A stretch of 64,000 nucleotides of DNA from Sphingomonas carotinifaciens (GCF_009789535.1 NZ_WSUT01000005.1:1418501-1482500); one strand, 5' to 3'; shown: positions 51,597 through 60,351, counted from the stretch's first letter. A program made the numbers and translations. Notes: a model not told the origin generated them from the letters alone.

Positions 51597-54003
51597 GTTC
51601 TTGAAGGCACTGCTGACGGCAGTGCTTTTGAGCATTTCGGTTTCCGTGTCGGCTCAACCTGCTGCGCAAGCCGCGTTCGACGCAGCCGTCGCCGATGCCA
51701 AAGATGCCATGCTGCGCAATCCGCAGATCACCATCGCAAGCGCGGATCAGGCAGAGGCATTGATCGGGCAGCTTTCCACCCCCGTTGCCAGAAACGTCGC
51801 AACCGCGACTGCTTACTGGTTGAAGGGGGAGGCCTATATGCGCCTTGGCCAGCTCAACAAGGCGGAGTCGTTGATAAACGACGCATATGCATTGACCGAT
51901 GCCTATGCCCCGACCTCGAAACTACACGCAGACGTGATGTTGTCCAAAGGGGGGATAGATGCGGCAAAGCTTCGTGTCGCTCAGGCGCTTCGCTCCTATC
52001 AGGCGGCATTTCGTATATACCGGAAGCTCGATAACGGGCGTAGTCAAGCACTGACGCTCGTTCTGATGGCGGCATTGTACAGTGACGCGAAAGATTACCA
52101 GAATGCGATAAAATATCTCACACAGGCGCGCCAGGACTACAAGGCCGACGATTCCTTGACGATCGCGGTATTCAACAACATGGCGGTTATTTGGGATGAG
52201 ATGGGCAGGCATGACAAGGCAAAGGCTCCGCTCAACGACGCTCTAGCTGCCGCAACACGGATCGACAGTCCTATTCTGCAGGGGCAAATCCTTCGGAATC
52301 TGGCGCGCAACAGGCTCAAGGTGCATCAGATTGCCGCTGCCAATCGTGCAATCCAGCAGGCACGTACGGTGCTCCCCAATCCGGACGACACCGATCGGCG
52401 GTCGTTGCTCAGCGTGTCGGCGCAGGCGGCGTTGCAGCAGGGGGACGTAGCGCGGGCCGGGCAACTGATCGGGGAGAGTTTCGCGGGCGTCGACCTGAGC
52501 AGGACCACGATCGTGCAGCGCGAGGCGCATCAGACGGCGTTCGAGACCTATCGCGCGCTGGGGGAGGCGGAGCGGGCGCTGGCGCATCTGGTGGCACTGA
52601 AGCGGCTGGACGACGAGGCGACGAAGCTGGCGACGACGACGAGCACGGCGCTGATGGGCGCGCGGTTCGACTTCGCGAACCAGGAACTCCGCATCGCCAC
52701 GCTGAAGGCCAACGACCTTCAGCGCAAGGTCCTGTTCGAGCGGGCACAGGCGCGGACGCAGCGATGGATCTTGATCGGCACGGTGGCGGCGACCGCGATC
52801 ATCATCGCGCTGCTCGGCATCTGGCTGTTCACCCTGCAACGCAGCCGCAATGCGATCCGGGCGGCCAACGACGACCTGGCGGAGACGAACGCGGCGCTGG
52901 GCAAGGCGCTGGCCGCCAAGACCGAGTTCCTGGCGACCACCAGCCATGAAATCCGCACGCCCCTGAACGGCATATTGGGCATGACCGAGGTGATGCTGAC
53001 CGACCGTGGCCTGTCGGCCGACCTGCGCGATCGGCTGGGGGTGGTGCATGGGGCGGGGATCACGATGCGCGCGCTGGTGGACGATATCCTGGACGTGGCG
53101 AAGATGGAGACGGGGCGGCTGACGATCGAGCAGGCGCCGTACGATCTGGAAGCGACGATCCGCGATGCCAGCCGGTTGTGGGAAGAACAGGCGGCGGCCA
53201 AGGGTTTGTCCTTCGCGCTGGCGCTGGGCGAATGTCCGCGCTGGGTGCAGGGCGATGCCGCGCGCGTCCGCCAGATCGTGTTCAACCTGCTGTCCAATGC
53301 GATGAAGTTCACCCAGGCGGGATCGGTCGGCCTGTCCGGCTGGTGCGAAGGGGAGATGCTCCACATCCGGGTGCGCGATACCGGCATCGGCATCCCGCCC
53401 GACAAGCTGGAGGATATCTTCGAATCGTTCCGGCAGGCGGATGCCAGCACGACGCGGCGGTTCGGTGGCACCGGCCTGGGACTGGCCATCTGCCGCAATC
53501 TGGCGCGGGCGATGGGGGGCGATGTCGCGGTGGCGAGTCGGGTCGGCGAAGGCGCCGATTTCACGCTGACCCTGCCGCTGGTGCGCGCCGCGGCGCCGGA
53601 TGCGGTGGAAATTCCGGATGAGCGCGTGCTGCTGGTGGTCGATCGCAACCCCATCCAGCGCGCGATGTGGCGCAGCCTGTTCGCGGCGCACGGCGCGGTC
53701 GCCTTTGCCGCATCGGCGGAGGACGCGGCGACGCGGATGGCGCAGGGCCATGTCGCCGCCGTGCTGGTAGACGAGGCCAGCGTGCGCGACGAAGGCGCGG
53801 TGGAGGCGATCGCGGCCGCCGCGCGGGGCGGACCGCCCGTGGCCCTGTTGTGGCCGGCCCCCGATCCCGAGCGGATCGCCGCCTGGAAAGCGGCTGGCAT
53901 AACGCAGGTGATAGCAAAGCCGGTGGCCGGCGCCGCGGTGGTCGCCGCGTTGTTCGGTCCGTCGCGTCACGGTGAGCAAGTGCTTGTCTCGCAAGCGGCT
54001 TAG
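51589..54003 (+). CDS. TPR-sensor hybrid histidine kinase with degenerate receiver
   Basis: An 804-residue membrane kinase. A signal peptide (to about residue 24) is followed by a periplasmic helical TPR-like sensor (about 30-385). Then come one membrane helix (WILIGTVAATAIIIALLGIWLF, 392-413), the HisKA domain with phosphoacceptor H453 (TTSHEIRTPLNG), the ATPase domain (about 550-670, NLLSNAMKF, DTGIGIP, GTGLGLAI) and a C-terminal receiver-like region (about 681-795). In the receiver-like part the acidic pair is D685 followed by Arg, and D728 sits in the phosphoacceptor position. The start GTG overlaps the EAL stop by 8 bases, so the two are coupled. The sensor section is lower in GC than its surroundings. 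Confidence 0.9.
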   Translation: MAKFLKALLTAVLLSISVSVSAQPAAQAAFDAAVADAKDAMLRNPQITIASADQAEALIGQLSTPVARNVATATAYWLKGEAYMRLGQLNKAESLINDAYALTDAYAPTSKLHADVMLSKGGIDAAKLRVAQALRSYQAAFRIYRKLDNGRSQALTLVLMAALYSDAKDYQNAIKYLTQARQDYKADDSLTIAVFNNMAVIWDEMGRHDKAKAPLNDALAAATRIDSPILQGQILRNLARNRLKVHQIAAANRAIQQARTVLPNPDDTDRRSLLSVSAQAALQQGDVARAGQLIGESFAGVDLSRTTIVQREAHQTAFETYRALGEAERALAHLVALKRLDDEATKLATTTSTALMGARFDFANQELRIATLKANDLQRKVLFERAQARTQRWILIGTVAATAIIIALLGIWLFTLQRSRNAIRAANDDLAETNAALGKALAAKTEFLATTSHEIRTPLNGILGMTEVMLTDRGLSADLRDRLGVVHGAGITMRALVDDILDVAKMETGRLTIEQAPYDLEATIRDASRLWEEQAAAKGLSFALALGECPRWVQGDAARVRQIVFNLLSNAMKFTQAGSVGLSGWCEGEMLHIRVRDTGIGIPPDKLEDIFESFRQADASTTRRFGGTGLGLAICRNLARAMGGDVAVASRVGEGADFTLTLPLVRAAAPDAVEIPDERVLLVVDRNPIQRAMWRSLFAAHGAVAFAASAEDAATRMAQGHVAAVLVDEASVRDEGAVEAIAAAARGGPPVALLWPAPDPERIAAWKAAGITQVIAKPVAGAAVVAALFGPSRHGEQVLVSQAA

Positions 54004-54066
54004 CGACTACAGCCGGACCATGAACAGCCGCCACGACCCGCTGCCGGCAGGAGCCTGACGAGCGCC

Positions 54067-54453
54067 ATGAACGTGCTCTTCATCGAGGATGACCGCATGA
54101 ACCGGCGCGTGGTTCGCGACATGCTGGATGTAGCTGGGGCGAGCATGACCGAGGCGGAGGATGCCGAGCGCGGACTGGCCCTGATCGATGCGCAGGATTT
54201 CCAGGTGGTGCTGATCGACCTGCGCATGCCCGGCATGGACGGGATCACCGCGATCCGCCACATCCGCGCACGCGGCGACGCGCGCGGGCAGGTGCCGATC
54301 ATCGTCGTCACCGCCGACACCGCGATCGACCTGCGCGCGCGCTGCATCGATGCGGGCGCGGACGAGGTGATCTTCAAGCCGGTGGCGATGGATCAGTTGT
54401 TCGACGCGATGGGCCGTATCCTGGCGCGCGACGCGGGCGGGATGATCCTCTGA
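54067..54453 (+). CDS. single-domain response regulator (receiver only)
   Basis: A 128-residue stand-alone receiver. Conserved residues are E7/D8/D9 (FIEDDRMN), phosphoacceptor D51 (VVLIDLRMPG), T80 (VVTADT) and the lysine in FKPVAM, all intact. With no output domain it may act by binding proteins or as a phosphorelay shuttle. It starts 64 bases after the kinase and is probably the cognate partner. The stop ends 4 bases before a convergent methyltransferase gene. Confidence 0.88.
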   Translation: MNVLFIEDDRMNRRVVRDMLDVAGASMTEAEDAERGLALIDAQDFQVVLIDLRMPGMDGITAIRHIRARGDARGQVPIIVVTADTAIDLRARCIDAGADEVIFKPVAMDQLFDAMGRILARDAGGMIL

Positions 54454-54457
54454 CGCC

Positions 54458-55294
54458 TCAGCCGGGGGGCTTGAGCGCCTGGGCGAGCGAGGTGGTGGCG
54501 CTGCCGCGGCGGGCGGGCAGCGGTTGCGAGGGATCGGGCGCCCAGCCGGTCAGGAAGACGATCCCGAACCGCTCCACGGTGCGGCCATTGTCGCCGGCAT
54601 CCGCGGCAAAGGCGGCGGCAGTGGCGGCGAGCGCGGTGCGGGTGATCGCGCGCCGGTCGGCCAGCACGTTGGACGCCGCCATGCCCCGCAGATCGTCCAT
54701 CAGGCGGCCGATGTCGCGGTAGCCGACATCGAGCGTCTCGATATCGGCGACGGGCAACGCAAAGCCGGCGCGCATCAGCAGGTCGCCGGCGGATCGCACA
54801 TCGACCTGGGGGTGGAGGCGAGCGACGGGACGCTCCGCCTCACCGGCGCGCAGGGCGGCGCGCAGGCGGGGCAGGCTGCCCGCGCCGGTGAAGGCGCCGA
54901 GGAACAGTCCGTCGGGGCGTAGCACGCGGCGGATCAGGGTGAGTGCGCCGGGCAGGTCGTCCAGCTGGTCGAGGACGCCGGCGCTGACCACCAGATCGAA
55001 GGAGGCGTCGGCAAAGGGCAGGTGATCCTCGTCCGCCTGCACGCCGCGGGCGGCGCGGGCAAAGGCGAAGCCGGGATCGACGCGAACGACGCGAGCGCCG
55101 GGCGGGGCCGCAAAGCCGGCATCGAAACAGCCGAGATCGAGAACCGCCTCGAAAGACCGCTTTACCGAGCCCAAGCGCTCGGCGATGCCGTCGAGCATGG
55201 CGGCGCGCAGAAAGTCGTATTCGGCGAAATGGGATGCGGCGCGGTCGCGGCGGCGGCGGCGCGCCGCGCGGTCGAAGATGGCAGGAGCGTTCAC
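54458..55294 (-). CDS. class I SAM-dependent methyltransferase (BioC/NDUFAF5-like)
   Basis: A 278-residue methyltransferase. The SAM-binding glycine motif appears as AVLDLGCFDAGFAAPPGARVV, followed by VQADEDHLPFADASFDLVVSAGVLDQL (motif II/III). The C-terminal half resembles BioC/NDUFAF5-type proteins; NDUFAF5 hydroxylates or methylates complex I. It starts with a GTG at 55294. The order methyltransferase, comF, grxC, nitrilase, DUF1178 is a recurring alphaproteobacterial arrangement, here with the methyltransferase divergent from the rest. Confidence 0.8.
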   Translation of the reverse strand: MNAPAIFDRAARRRRRDRAASHFAEYDFLRAAMLDGIAERLGSVKRSFEAVLDLGCFDAGFAAPPGARVVRVDPGFAFARAARGVQADEDHLPFADASFDLVVSAGVLDQLDDLPGALTLIRRVLRPDGLFLGAFTGAGSLPRLRAALRAGEAERPVARLHPQVDVRSAGDLLMRAGFALPVADIETLDVGYRDIGRLMDDLRGMAASNVLADRRAITRTALAATAAAFAADAGDNGRTVERFGIVFLTGWAPDPSQPLPARRGSATTSLAQALKPPG

Positions 55295-55338
55295 GCGCCG
55301 GCTTGTGCGCCGATCCGGGCTCAACGACAAGCATCGGC

Positions 55339-56073
55339 ATGGGGTGGTGGGGCAAGACGTGGCGGCGAACGGGTGCGCTGGTGGTAAGCTGGGCGCTGCC
55401 GCCGCGCTGTCCGGCATGCGGGGTGGTGGTGGAGGCGGATCACCGGCTGTGCACCGCCTGTTGGTCCGGCCTGCGGTTTCTGGGCGCGCCGGCCTGTGCG
55501 GGATGCGACCGGCCGTTTTCGCATGATCGGGGCGCGGGGGCGCGGTGCGCGTCATGCATCGCCCGGCCGCCGCGGCTGGCGGGGGTGCGCGCGGTGGTGG
55601 CCTATGGGCCGGTGTCGCGGATGTTGCCGGTCAAGCTGAAGCATGGCGGGCGGATCGGGCTGGCCGAGACGATGGCGCGGTTGATGCTGGCGCGGATGCC
55701 GGCGGGGGCGGAGGTGCTGATCCCGGTGCCGCTGCATCGCTGGCGGCTATGGTCGCGCGGGTTCAACCAGGCGGCGCTGTTGGGGCAGGCGTTATCGCGG
55801 TTGACCGGGGTGGCGCACGAATCTGGTGTCCTGGTGCGGTGGCGGCGCACGCCCCTGCTGCGCGGACTGGGCGGCAAGGCACGCGCGCGGGTGACGCGCG
55901 GCGCCTTCTGCGTGGTGGAGCGCGCGGCGGTGGCCGGGCGGCGGGTGGTGCTGATCGACGATGTTTATACGACCGGAGCGACCGCGGATGCGTGCGCCCG
56001 CGCGCTGCTGGCGGCGGGCGCGGCGTCGGTGACGCTGTTGTGCTGGGCACGCGTGCTGGCAGAGGATGATTGA
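55339..56073 (+). CDS. comF: ComF-family phosphoribosyltransferase-like protein
   Basis: A 244-residue protein with N-terminal zinc-type cysteines (CPAC, CTAC, CAGC, CASC) and the PRPP-binding loop VVLIDDVYTTGATADACA near residue 205. ComF proteins are linked to DNA uptake in naturally competent bacteria, but are widespread in species not known to be competent. It starts 45 bases from the divergent methyltransferase. The ATG follows an AAGCATCGGC spacer, with no strong ribosome site seen. Confidence 0.88.
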   Translation: MGWWGKTWRRTGALVVSWALPPRCPACGVVVEADHRLCTACWSGLRFLGAPACAGCDRPFSHDRGAGARCASCIARPPRLAGVRAVVAYGPVSRMLPVKLKHGGRIGLAETMARLMLARMPAGAEVLIPVPLHRWRLWSRGFNQAALLGQALSRLTGVAHESGVLVRWRRTPLLRGLGGKARARVTRGAFCVVERAAVAGRRVVLIDDVYTTGATADACARALLAAGAASVTLLCWARVLAEDD

Positions 56074-56105
56074 CAAGCCCGGCCGGCATCCACACCTGTT
56101 CGTGC

Positions 56106-56363
56106 ATGGCAAAGGTCGAAATCTACACCAAGGCGTTCTGTCCCTATTGCACGCGCGCCAAGTCGCTGCTCGCCTCCAAGGGCGTCAGCCCCGAGGAGTT
56201 CGACATCACGATGGGCGGCCCGCGGCGCGCGGAGATGATCCAGCGCGCGAACGGGCGCACCACCGTGCCGCAGGTGTTCATCGACGGGCGGCATATCGGC
56301 GGCTCGGACGATCTGGCGGCGCTGGACCGGCAGGGAGGACTGGACCCGCTGCTGGCGGCATGA
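56106..56363 (+). CDS. grxC: glutaredoxin 3
   Basis: An 85-residue thioredoxin-fold protein. The redox site is C12-P-Y-C15 (AFCPYCTR), with the cis-proline TTVPQVF and the GGSDDLAAL glutathione site. It reduces disulfides and glutathione adducts in the cytosol. The frame could extend to 56070, but the M-A-K-V start fits the family. Its stop overlaps the nitrilase gene (ATGA). Confidence 0.95.
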   Translation: MAKVEIYTKAFCPYCTRAKSLLASKGVSPEEFDITMGGPRRAEMIQRANGRTTVPQVFIDGRHIGGSDDLAALDRQGGLDPLLAA

Positions 56364-57187
56364 GGGTCGGTGTCCTCCAGATGACGAGCGGGATCGATCC
56401 CGCCGTCAACGCGCGCACCGTGGCCGAGGCGGTGGCGGCGAGCCGGGTCGAGGGCGCCGCGATGGTGTTCACGCCGGAAATGTCGGGGGCGCTTGACCGC
56501 GATCGGGGGCGGGCCGCCGCGGCGATCGTGGCGGAGGATGAGGATCGGGTGCTGGCCGCGACGCGCGAGGCGGCGGCGAAGCACGGCGTCTGGGTGCATC
56601 TGGGATCGCTGGCGGTGCGGCGCGAGGATGGCCGCTATGCCAATCGCGGCTTCGTAATCGACGGCAGCGGTGCGGTGCGCGCGCGGTACGACAAGATGCA
56701 TCTGTTCGACGTCGACCTGCCGACCGGGGAAAGCTGGCGCGAATCGGCGAGCTATGCCGGGGGCGAGGCGGCGGTTGCGGTCGATACGCCGGTCGGGCGG
56801 CTGGGGCTGGCCATCTGTTACGACCTGCGGTTTCCGGCGCTGTTCGCGGGGCTGGCGGAAGCGGGGGCGACGGTGATGAGCGTGCCCGCCGCCTTTACCC
56901 GGCCGACCGGGGCGGCGCACTGGCATGTCCTGCTCCGGGCGCGGGCGATCGAGGCGGGGGTGCATGTCGTGGCGGCGGCACAGGCCGGGCTGCACGAGGA
57001 TGGCCGCGCGACCTATGGCCATTCGCTGCTGGTCGATCCCTGGGGCGAGGTGTTGCTCGATCTGGGCGAGGCGGCGGGACTGGGCTTTGCCGAGATCGAC
57101 GCGGCGCGCACGGCCGAGGTGCGCGCACGCGTACCGGCCCTGTCGCATCGACGCGCGATTCCGCCGGTGCAGGTCGTGCCGGCATGA
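56360..57187 (+). CDS. carbon-nitrogen hydrolase (Nit1/deaminated-glutathione amidase type)
   Basis: A 275-residue nitrilase-fold amidase. The triad is E40 (FTPEM), K112 (YDKMHLFD) and C153 (AICYDLRFP). The combination MHLFDVDLP and CYDLRFPALF fits the Nit1-like group that removes the wrongly deaminated form of glutathione. Being coupled to glutaredoxin 3 (ATGA overlap) supports a glutathione link. Its own stop overlaps the DUF1178 gene in the same way. Confidence 0.88.
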   Translation: MRVGVLQMTSGIDPAVNARTVAEAVAASRVEGAAMVFTPEMSGALDRDRGRAAAAIVAEDEDRVLAATREAAAKHGVWVHLGSLAVRREDGRYANRGFVIDGSGAVRARYDKMHLFDVDLPTGESWRESASYAGGEAAVAVDTPVGRLGLAICYDLRFPALFAGLAEAGATVMSVPAAFTRPTGAAHWHVLLRARAIEAGVHVVAAAQAGLHEDGRATYGHSLLVDPWGEVLLDLGEAAGLGFAEIDAARTAEVRARVPALSHRRAIPPVQVVPA

Positions 57188-57627
57188 TCGTGTTCGACCT
57201 GCGCTGCGGCGGCGGCCATGTCTTCGAGGCGTGGTTCGGATCGTCGGCGGATTATGCCGCGCAGCGCGAGGCGGGGCAGGTGCGCTGCCCCATGTGCGAC
57301 GATGCGACGATCGAAAAGGCGGTGATGGCCCCGCAGATCGCCGCCAAGGGCAACCAGCGCCAGGAGCCGTCCCGGAACCCGCCTTCGCCGGACACGGTGA
57401 AGGCGGCGCTGAAGATGCTGGCGGATGCACAGGCCAAGGCGCTGGAATCCTCGACCTGGGTGGGTAGCGCCTTTGCCGAAAAGGCGCGGGCGATCCATGC
57501 CGGCGAGGCGGCCGAAACGGTGATCCATGGACAGGCCAGCCTGGCGGAAGCCCGGGCGCTGATTGACGAGGGTGTGCCGATCGCGCCGCTGCCCCTGCCG
57601 GTGGCGCCGCCCAAGCAGTTGAACTGA
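57184..57627 (+). CDS. DUF1178 family protein
   Basis: A 147-residue cytosolic protein. The N-terminal MIVFDLRCGGGHVFEAWF and RCPMCDD (CxxC) look like a small zinc site of the family I recall as DUF1178. The central stretch is disordered (Lys/Asn/Pro-rich). The C-terminal half is helical, with TVIHGQASLAEARALIDEGV. It overlaps the nitrilase by ATGA and closes the comF cluster. Function unknown. Confidence 0.85.
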   Translation: MIVFDLRCGGGHVFEAWFGSSADYAAQREAGQVRCPMCDDATIEKAVMAPQIAAKGNQRQEPSRNPPSPDTVKAALKMLADAQAKALESSTWVGSAFAEKARAIHAGEAAETVIHGQASLAEARALIDEGVPIAPLPLPVAPPKQLN

Positions 57628-57700
57628 TCCGGCGTCGGCCTGTCGGAGCCGCCGGGGCCACTGGACCCGTCGCGATGGCGGTTGTATCAGGACGCGACGT

Positions 57701-57777
57701 GACTCCGTAGCTCAGTCGGATAGAGCATCAGATTCCTAATCTGGGGGCCACTGGTTCGAATCCAGTCGGGGTCACCA
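57701..57777 (+). tRNA. tRNA-Arg (anticodon CCT)
   Basis: A 77-base cloverleaf: acceptor GACTCCG/CGGGGTC (one G-T pair), D stem GCTC/GAGC, anticodon stem CAGAT/ATCTG with CCT reading AGG, T arm ACTGG-TTCGAAT-CCAGT, encoded CCA. Arg AGG is a rare codon in GC-rich genomes. Confidence 0.95.
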
Positions 57778-57810
57778 CCTTCCTTTCCCATCCAGCCGGA
57801 TGCTGCCGCG

Positions 57811-58266
57811 ATGCGACCATTGGTGCCGTTGCCTGTCGTGATGCTGGTGGCGACGATGATGCTCGGCGGTTGCGAGCGGGCACCGGCGGGGGATTACAAT
57901 ACCGCGCGCCTTGATGCCGCCGATCGGGCCGAGCGGGCGCATCAGGAAAAGGCCGCACAGGCGATGGTCGCCGAAACGCAGGATGCCGTGCGGTGGAAGA
58001 TGATGGCGGCGCGGATCGACGCGCTGGAACGCGAGGTGGCGGCGCTGCGGGATACGCGGCAGATGCTGGATGCGACACTGGTCGCGGATCGGCTGGCGCG
58101 GGTCGAGGCGGGGGTGGTCGACAAGCCTGAGCCGGTGCCGGTGGCGGTAGCGACGCCTGCGCCGCGGCCGCCGGTGGCGCGTGCGGTGCGGGTGCCGGTA
58201 GCGAAGGCGAGTCCGACGCCGGCGAAGCGCGCTGCGCGCAAGCCGTTGGAACTCGACCTGCGATAA
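57811..58266 (+). CDS. lipoprotein with coiled coil, unknown function
   Basis: A 151-residue lipoprotein with lipobox MLGGC (lipidated cysteine C21). Residues about 45-100 form a likely coiled coil (AARIDALEREVAALRDTRQML). The tail is rich in Pro, Val and Ala (TPAPRPPVARAV) and ends with a basic stretch. Coiled-coil lipoproteins often tether the outer membrane or a polysaccharide export complex, but no family is recognised. It lies right after tRNA-Arg, and a repeat-filled gap follows. Confidence 0.65.
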   Translation: MRPLVPLPVVMLVATMMLGGCERAPAGDYNTARLDAADRAERAHQEKAAQAMVAETQDAVRWKMMAARIDALEREVAALRDTRQMLDATLVADRLARVEAGVVDKPEPVPVAVATPAPRPPVARAVRVPVAKASPTPAKRAARKPLELDLR

Positions 58267-58286
58267 CTCGTGTTTCGGGGCACCTG

Positions 58287-58414
58287 ATCCGTTGTGCTGA
58301 GTAGAGCTGACAGGGGTGTACCGGGGCATCGCTGCGTGCGCCAACCTGTCTCTCGATACGCCGTCTCGATACGCGGCTGCGCCGCTACTCGACGGCTACT
58401 CGAGACGAACGGAT
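58287..58414. repeat. palindromic dispersed repeat, copy 4
   Basis: A 128-base element with arms ATCCGTTGTGCTGAGTAG and CTACTCGAGACGAACGGAT (imperfect). Its interior contains TCTCGATACGCGGC, as does the copy at 37388, so the two share one ancestor. Confidence 0.7.
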
Positions 58415-58501
58415 GGGGGGGGCGCGGCGGAGGGGTGTGATCGGGCTGTGTCGTTGGGCGCGGCACTAGAGCAAGCTGCGTTAAATCCGCTCCATCCCGT
58501 T

Positions 58502-58571
58502 CCGTTCGTGCTGAGCGAAGTCGAAGCACAGCCCCTGGCGCTTGGCCTTCGACTTCGCTCAGGCCGAACGG
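58502..58571. repeat. palindromic repeat, copy 5 (short form)
   Basis: CCGTTCGTGCTGAGCGAAG, running on to 58526, pairs with the arm ending GGCCGAACGG; 23 of 25 bases are complementary around a 20-base loop. It shares only the outer CCGTTCG arm with the other copies. Confidence 0.65.
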
Positions 58572-58631
58572 ATGTTGCATCAGGTTTTGCGCATGATGCT
58601 TTAGGGTCGAATTCGATCAGACGTGGTCGCC

Positions 58632-58770
58632 CTCACCCTTCGCCGCCTTCGGCGTCTTTTCCCTCTCCCGCCGGGAGCATCGGGTGAACAGTGCCCCTCA
58701 CTGTTCAGGTCATGCCGGGGGCATGACCGACCCGATGCTGGAGGGAGCGGCGCGGCCGCGGAAGGGTGAG
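58632..58770. other. three-way-junction palindromic element
   Basis: Terminal inverted repeats CTCACCCTTC (58632-58641) and GAAGGGTGAG (58761-58770) enclose a central junction. Its stems are P1 AGCATCGGGT/ACCCGATGCT (58676-58685/58730-58739), P2 GAACAGTG/CACTGTTC (58686-58693/58699-58706) and P3 GGTCATGCC/GGCATGACC (58708-58716/58720-58728), all perfect. It may be a miniature mobile element or a structured RNA. Confidence 0.6.
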
Positions 58771-58894
58771 CGAAGGCGATCGAAGCCCACTCTAACTGGC
58801 ACGTGGTATGCCGGGCGGCTGGCGATTTTGGTTGCGCCGCTATCGCCATCTCGCTGCCGACGGGGCAGTATCCGCCGAACTCTGCTGATCGGGG

Positions 58895-59743
58895 ATGATG
58901 GTGATGCGTGGAATGGCGTTGATGGTGGCGGCGTTGCTGGCCGTGCCGGTGGCGGCGCAGGAGTCGCGACCGGAGGCGGCACCGGCGCGGATACCGCCGG
59001 CGCAGCCCGAGGGGTGGAGCATCACGATCGGCGCGGCGCCGGTGTTGAGCCCGGCGTGGCTGGGATCACGAGACGTGTCGCTGTCGGTGTTTCCGGACCT
59101 GCGGATCAATTACCGGGACGTGCTGTTCGCCTCCGTGCCCGACGGGATCGGGTGGAATGCGGTGAACGGCGGCGGGTGGCGTGCAGGGCCGCTGGTCAAG
59201 ATCCGGTTCGGGCGTGACGAGCGCGATGGCGGATCGCCCTTCCTGATCGCGGGCGGGAGCGACGCGCTGGTCGGCATGGGCAATGTGAAGGCGGCGGGCG
59301 AGGCGGGCGGCTTCGTCGAAAAGGCGTTCGGCCCGGCGCGGCAGTGGAGCCTGCGCGGCGAGGTGCGGCGGGGTTTTGGCGGGCATCAGGGGGTGGTGGC
59401 CGATATCGGCGGCAGCTACCGCGCGCGGCTGGGGCGCAGCATCGTGCGGTTCGGGCCGCGCGCGACGCTCGCCAGCGCGGATTTCATGCAAACCTATTTC
59501 GGGGTGGATGCGGGCCAGTCGCTGCGCACCGGGCTGGCGCGATACGATGCGGATGGCGGCGTGCTGTCCTACGGCGTCGGCGGGTCGATGGTGCATCCGC
59601 TGGACCGGCGCAGCGCGATCACCGTGTTCGGCAGCCTGGAACGGCTGGGCGAGGCCGCGGGCGACTCGCCGCTGGTCCGCGAACGGGGGCGCCGGGCGCA
59701 GTTCACGCTGGGCGTGGGATACGGCTTCCGGTTCGGTCTATAG
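58895..59743 (+). CDS. MipA/OmpV-family outer-membrane protein
   Basis: A 282-residue exported beta-barrel protein; the signal peptide ends near AVPVAAQ. The mature part begins [18 protein letters not shown] and contains many alternating strands, ending with GYGFRFGL, whose aromatic C-terminus is typical for BAM insertion. MipA scaffolds murein enzymes in E. coli, while OmpV homologues vary. The first start codon is a guess, because ATG also occurs at 58898, 58904 and 58913. The three-way-junction element lies about 125 bases upstream. Confidence 0.85.
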   Translation: MMVMRGMALMVAALLAVPVAAQESRPEAAPARIPPAQPEGWSITIGAAPVLSPAWLGSRDVSLSVFPDLRINYRDVLFASVPDGIGWNAVNGGGWRAGPLVKIRFGRDERDGGSPFLIAGGSDALVGMGNVKAAGEAGGFVEKAFGPARQWSLRGEVRRGFGGHQGVVADIGGSYRARLGRSIVRFGPRATLASADFMQTYFGVDAGQSLRTGLARYDADGGVLSYGVGGSMVHPLDRRSAITVFGSLERLGEAAGDSPLVRERGRRAQFTLGVGYGFRFGL

Positions 59744-59793
59744 GAGGCGGGGGGCGCCGCCTGCGGCCTGCGCGGCGGGGCCCCCGGCCGGTC

Positions 59794-60096
59794 TTACTTC
59801 TTCAGATGGGCGGAGATGAACTTGTTCATCTCGAACATCGTCGCCTTGTCCTTGCCGAACACCTTCTTGAGGTTGTCGTCGGCGAGGATCTCGCGCTTGT
59901 TCTCAGGATTCTGCAGGTTGTTGGACTTGATATAGTCCCAGACCTTGCTGATCACCTGGCTGCGCGGCAGCTTGTCGTTGCCGACAATGGCGCCCAGTTC
60001 CTCGGACGGCTGGACCGGGGCGTGGATGCCCGTGCCCTCGTTGGTCTGCTTCGTCGCGGCCTTCTTGGCGCCGGCTTCCTGCTTGGCAGTGGCCAT
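59794..60096 (-). CDS. SWIB/MDM2-domain small protein
   Basis: A 100-residue protein with a SWIB/MDM2 fold from about residue 27 ([23 protein letters not shown]) to the C-terminus ([12 protein letters not shown]). The N-terminal 25 residues are Lys/Ala-rich and probably disordered. In eukaryotes the domain belongs to chromatin-remodelling subunits; in bacteria it is known mainly in chlamydiae and some alphaproteobacteria, where its role is unclear. It lies in the same orientation as the Tudor-like gene downstream of it in coordinates. Confidence 0.85.
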   Translation of the reverse strand: MATAKQEAGAKKAATKQTNEGTGIHAPVQPSEELGAIVGNDKLPRSQVISKVWDYIKSNNLQNPENKREILADDNLKKVFGKDKATMFEMNKFISAHLKK

Positions 60097-60147
60097 CTCT
60101 GTCCTTCCTATTCTCTAGCGGTCCCCCTTGTGCGGGGGGCGTGTGAA

Positions 60148-60351
60148 TCACGCCTTATGGAGCGCCCCCGCCTTGTGCGCCGCCTTTCCGCCATTGTCAC
60201 TCTCTACAATGTACTGCGGCTCGTCCTTGGACGCGCGGACCTGATGGCCCTTGATCTTGGTATCGTTGGTGACCTTCTTCTCGACGGTGCCATGTGCGGT
60301 GCCGCCATGGCTCTTCCAGGTCACTTCGTCGCCCTTCTTGAAATCGGTCAT
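60148..60351 (-). CDS. DUF2945 / Tudor-like small protein
   Basis: A 67-residue protein of the 'hypervirulence-associated TUDOR domain' group (PF11160, recalled). The whole sequence is one small beta barrel: [53 protein letters not shown] lies 6 bases before the ATG at 60351. It is short and highly charged and probably binds nucleic acid or a protein partner. The SWIB gene lies 51 bases downstream on the same strand. Confidence 0.8.
   Translation of the reverse strand: MTDFKKGDEVTWKSHGGTAHGTVEKKVTNDTKIKGHQVRASKDEPQYIVESDNGGKAAHKAGALHKA

Larger units (their letters stand above)
58267..58894. other. repeat-rich intergenic region
   Basis: This 628-base stretch has no credible gene. It holds palindromic repeat copy 4 (58287-58414), a related perfect-arm repeat copy 5 (58502-58571) and the three-way-junction element (58632-58770). 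In the bases between them I see nothing else. A possible ribosome site for the MipA gene lies at its right end. Confidence 0.6.

Noticed and set aside
52243..53994. Open frame of 583 codons on the minus strand
   Set aside because: Antisense to the histidine kinase, whose motifs are unmistakable; composition Arg/His/Pro-rich as expected of antisense frames.
58601..58849. 82-codon Arg-rich frame on the minus strand in the repeat region
   Set aside because: It reads through the palindromic element with a poly-Arg segment and no ribosome site.
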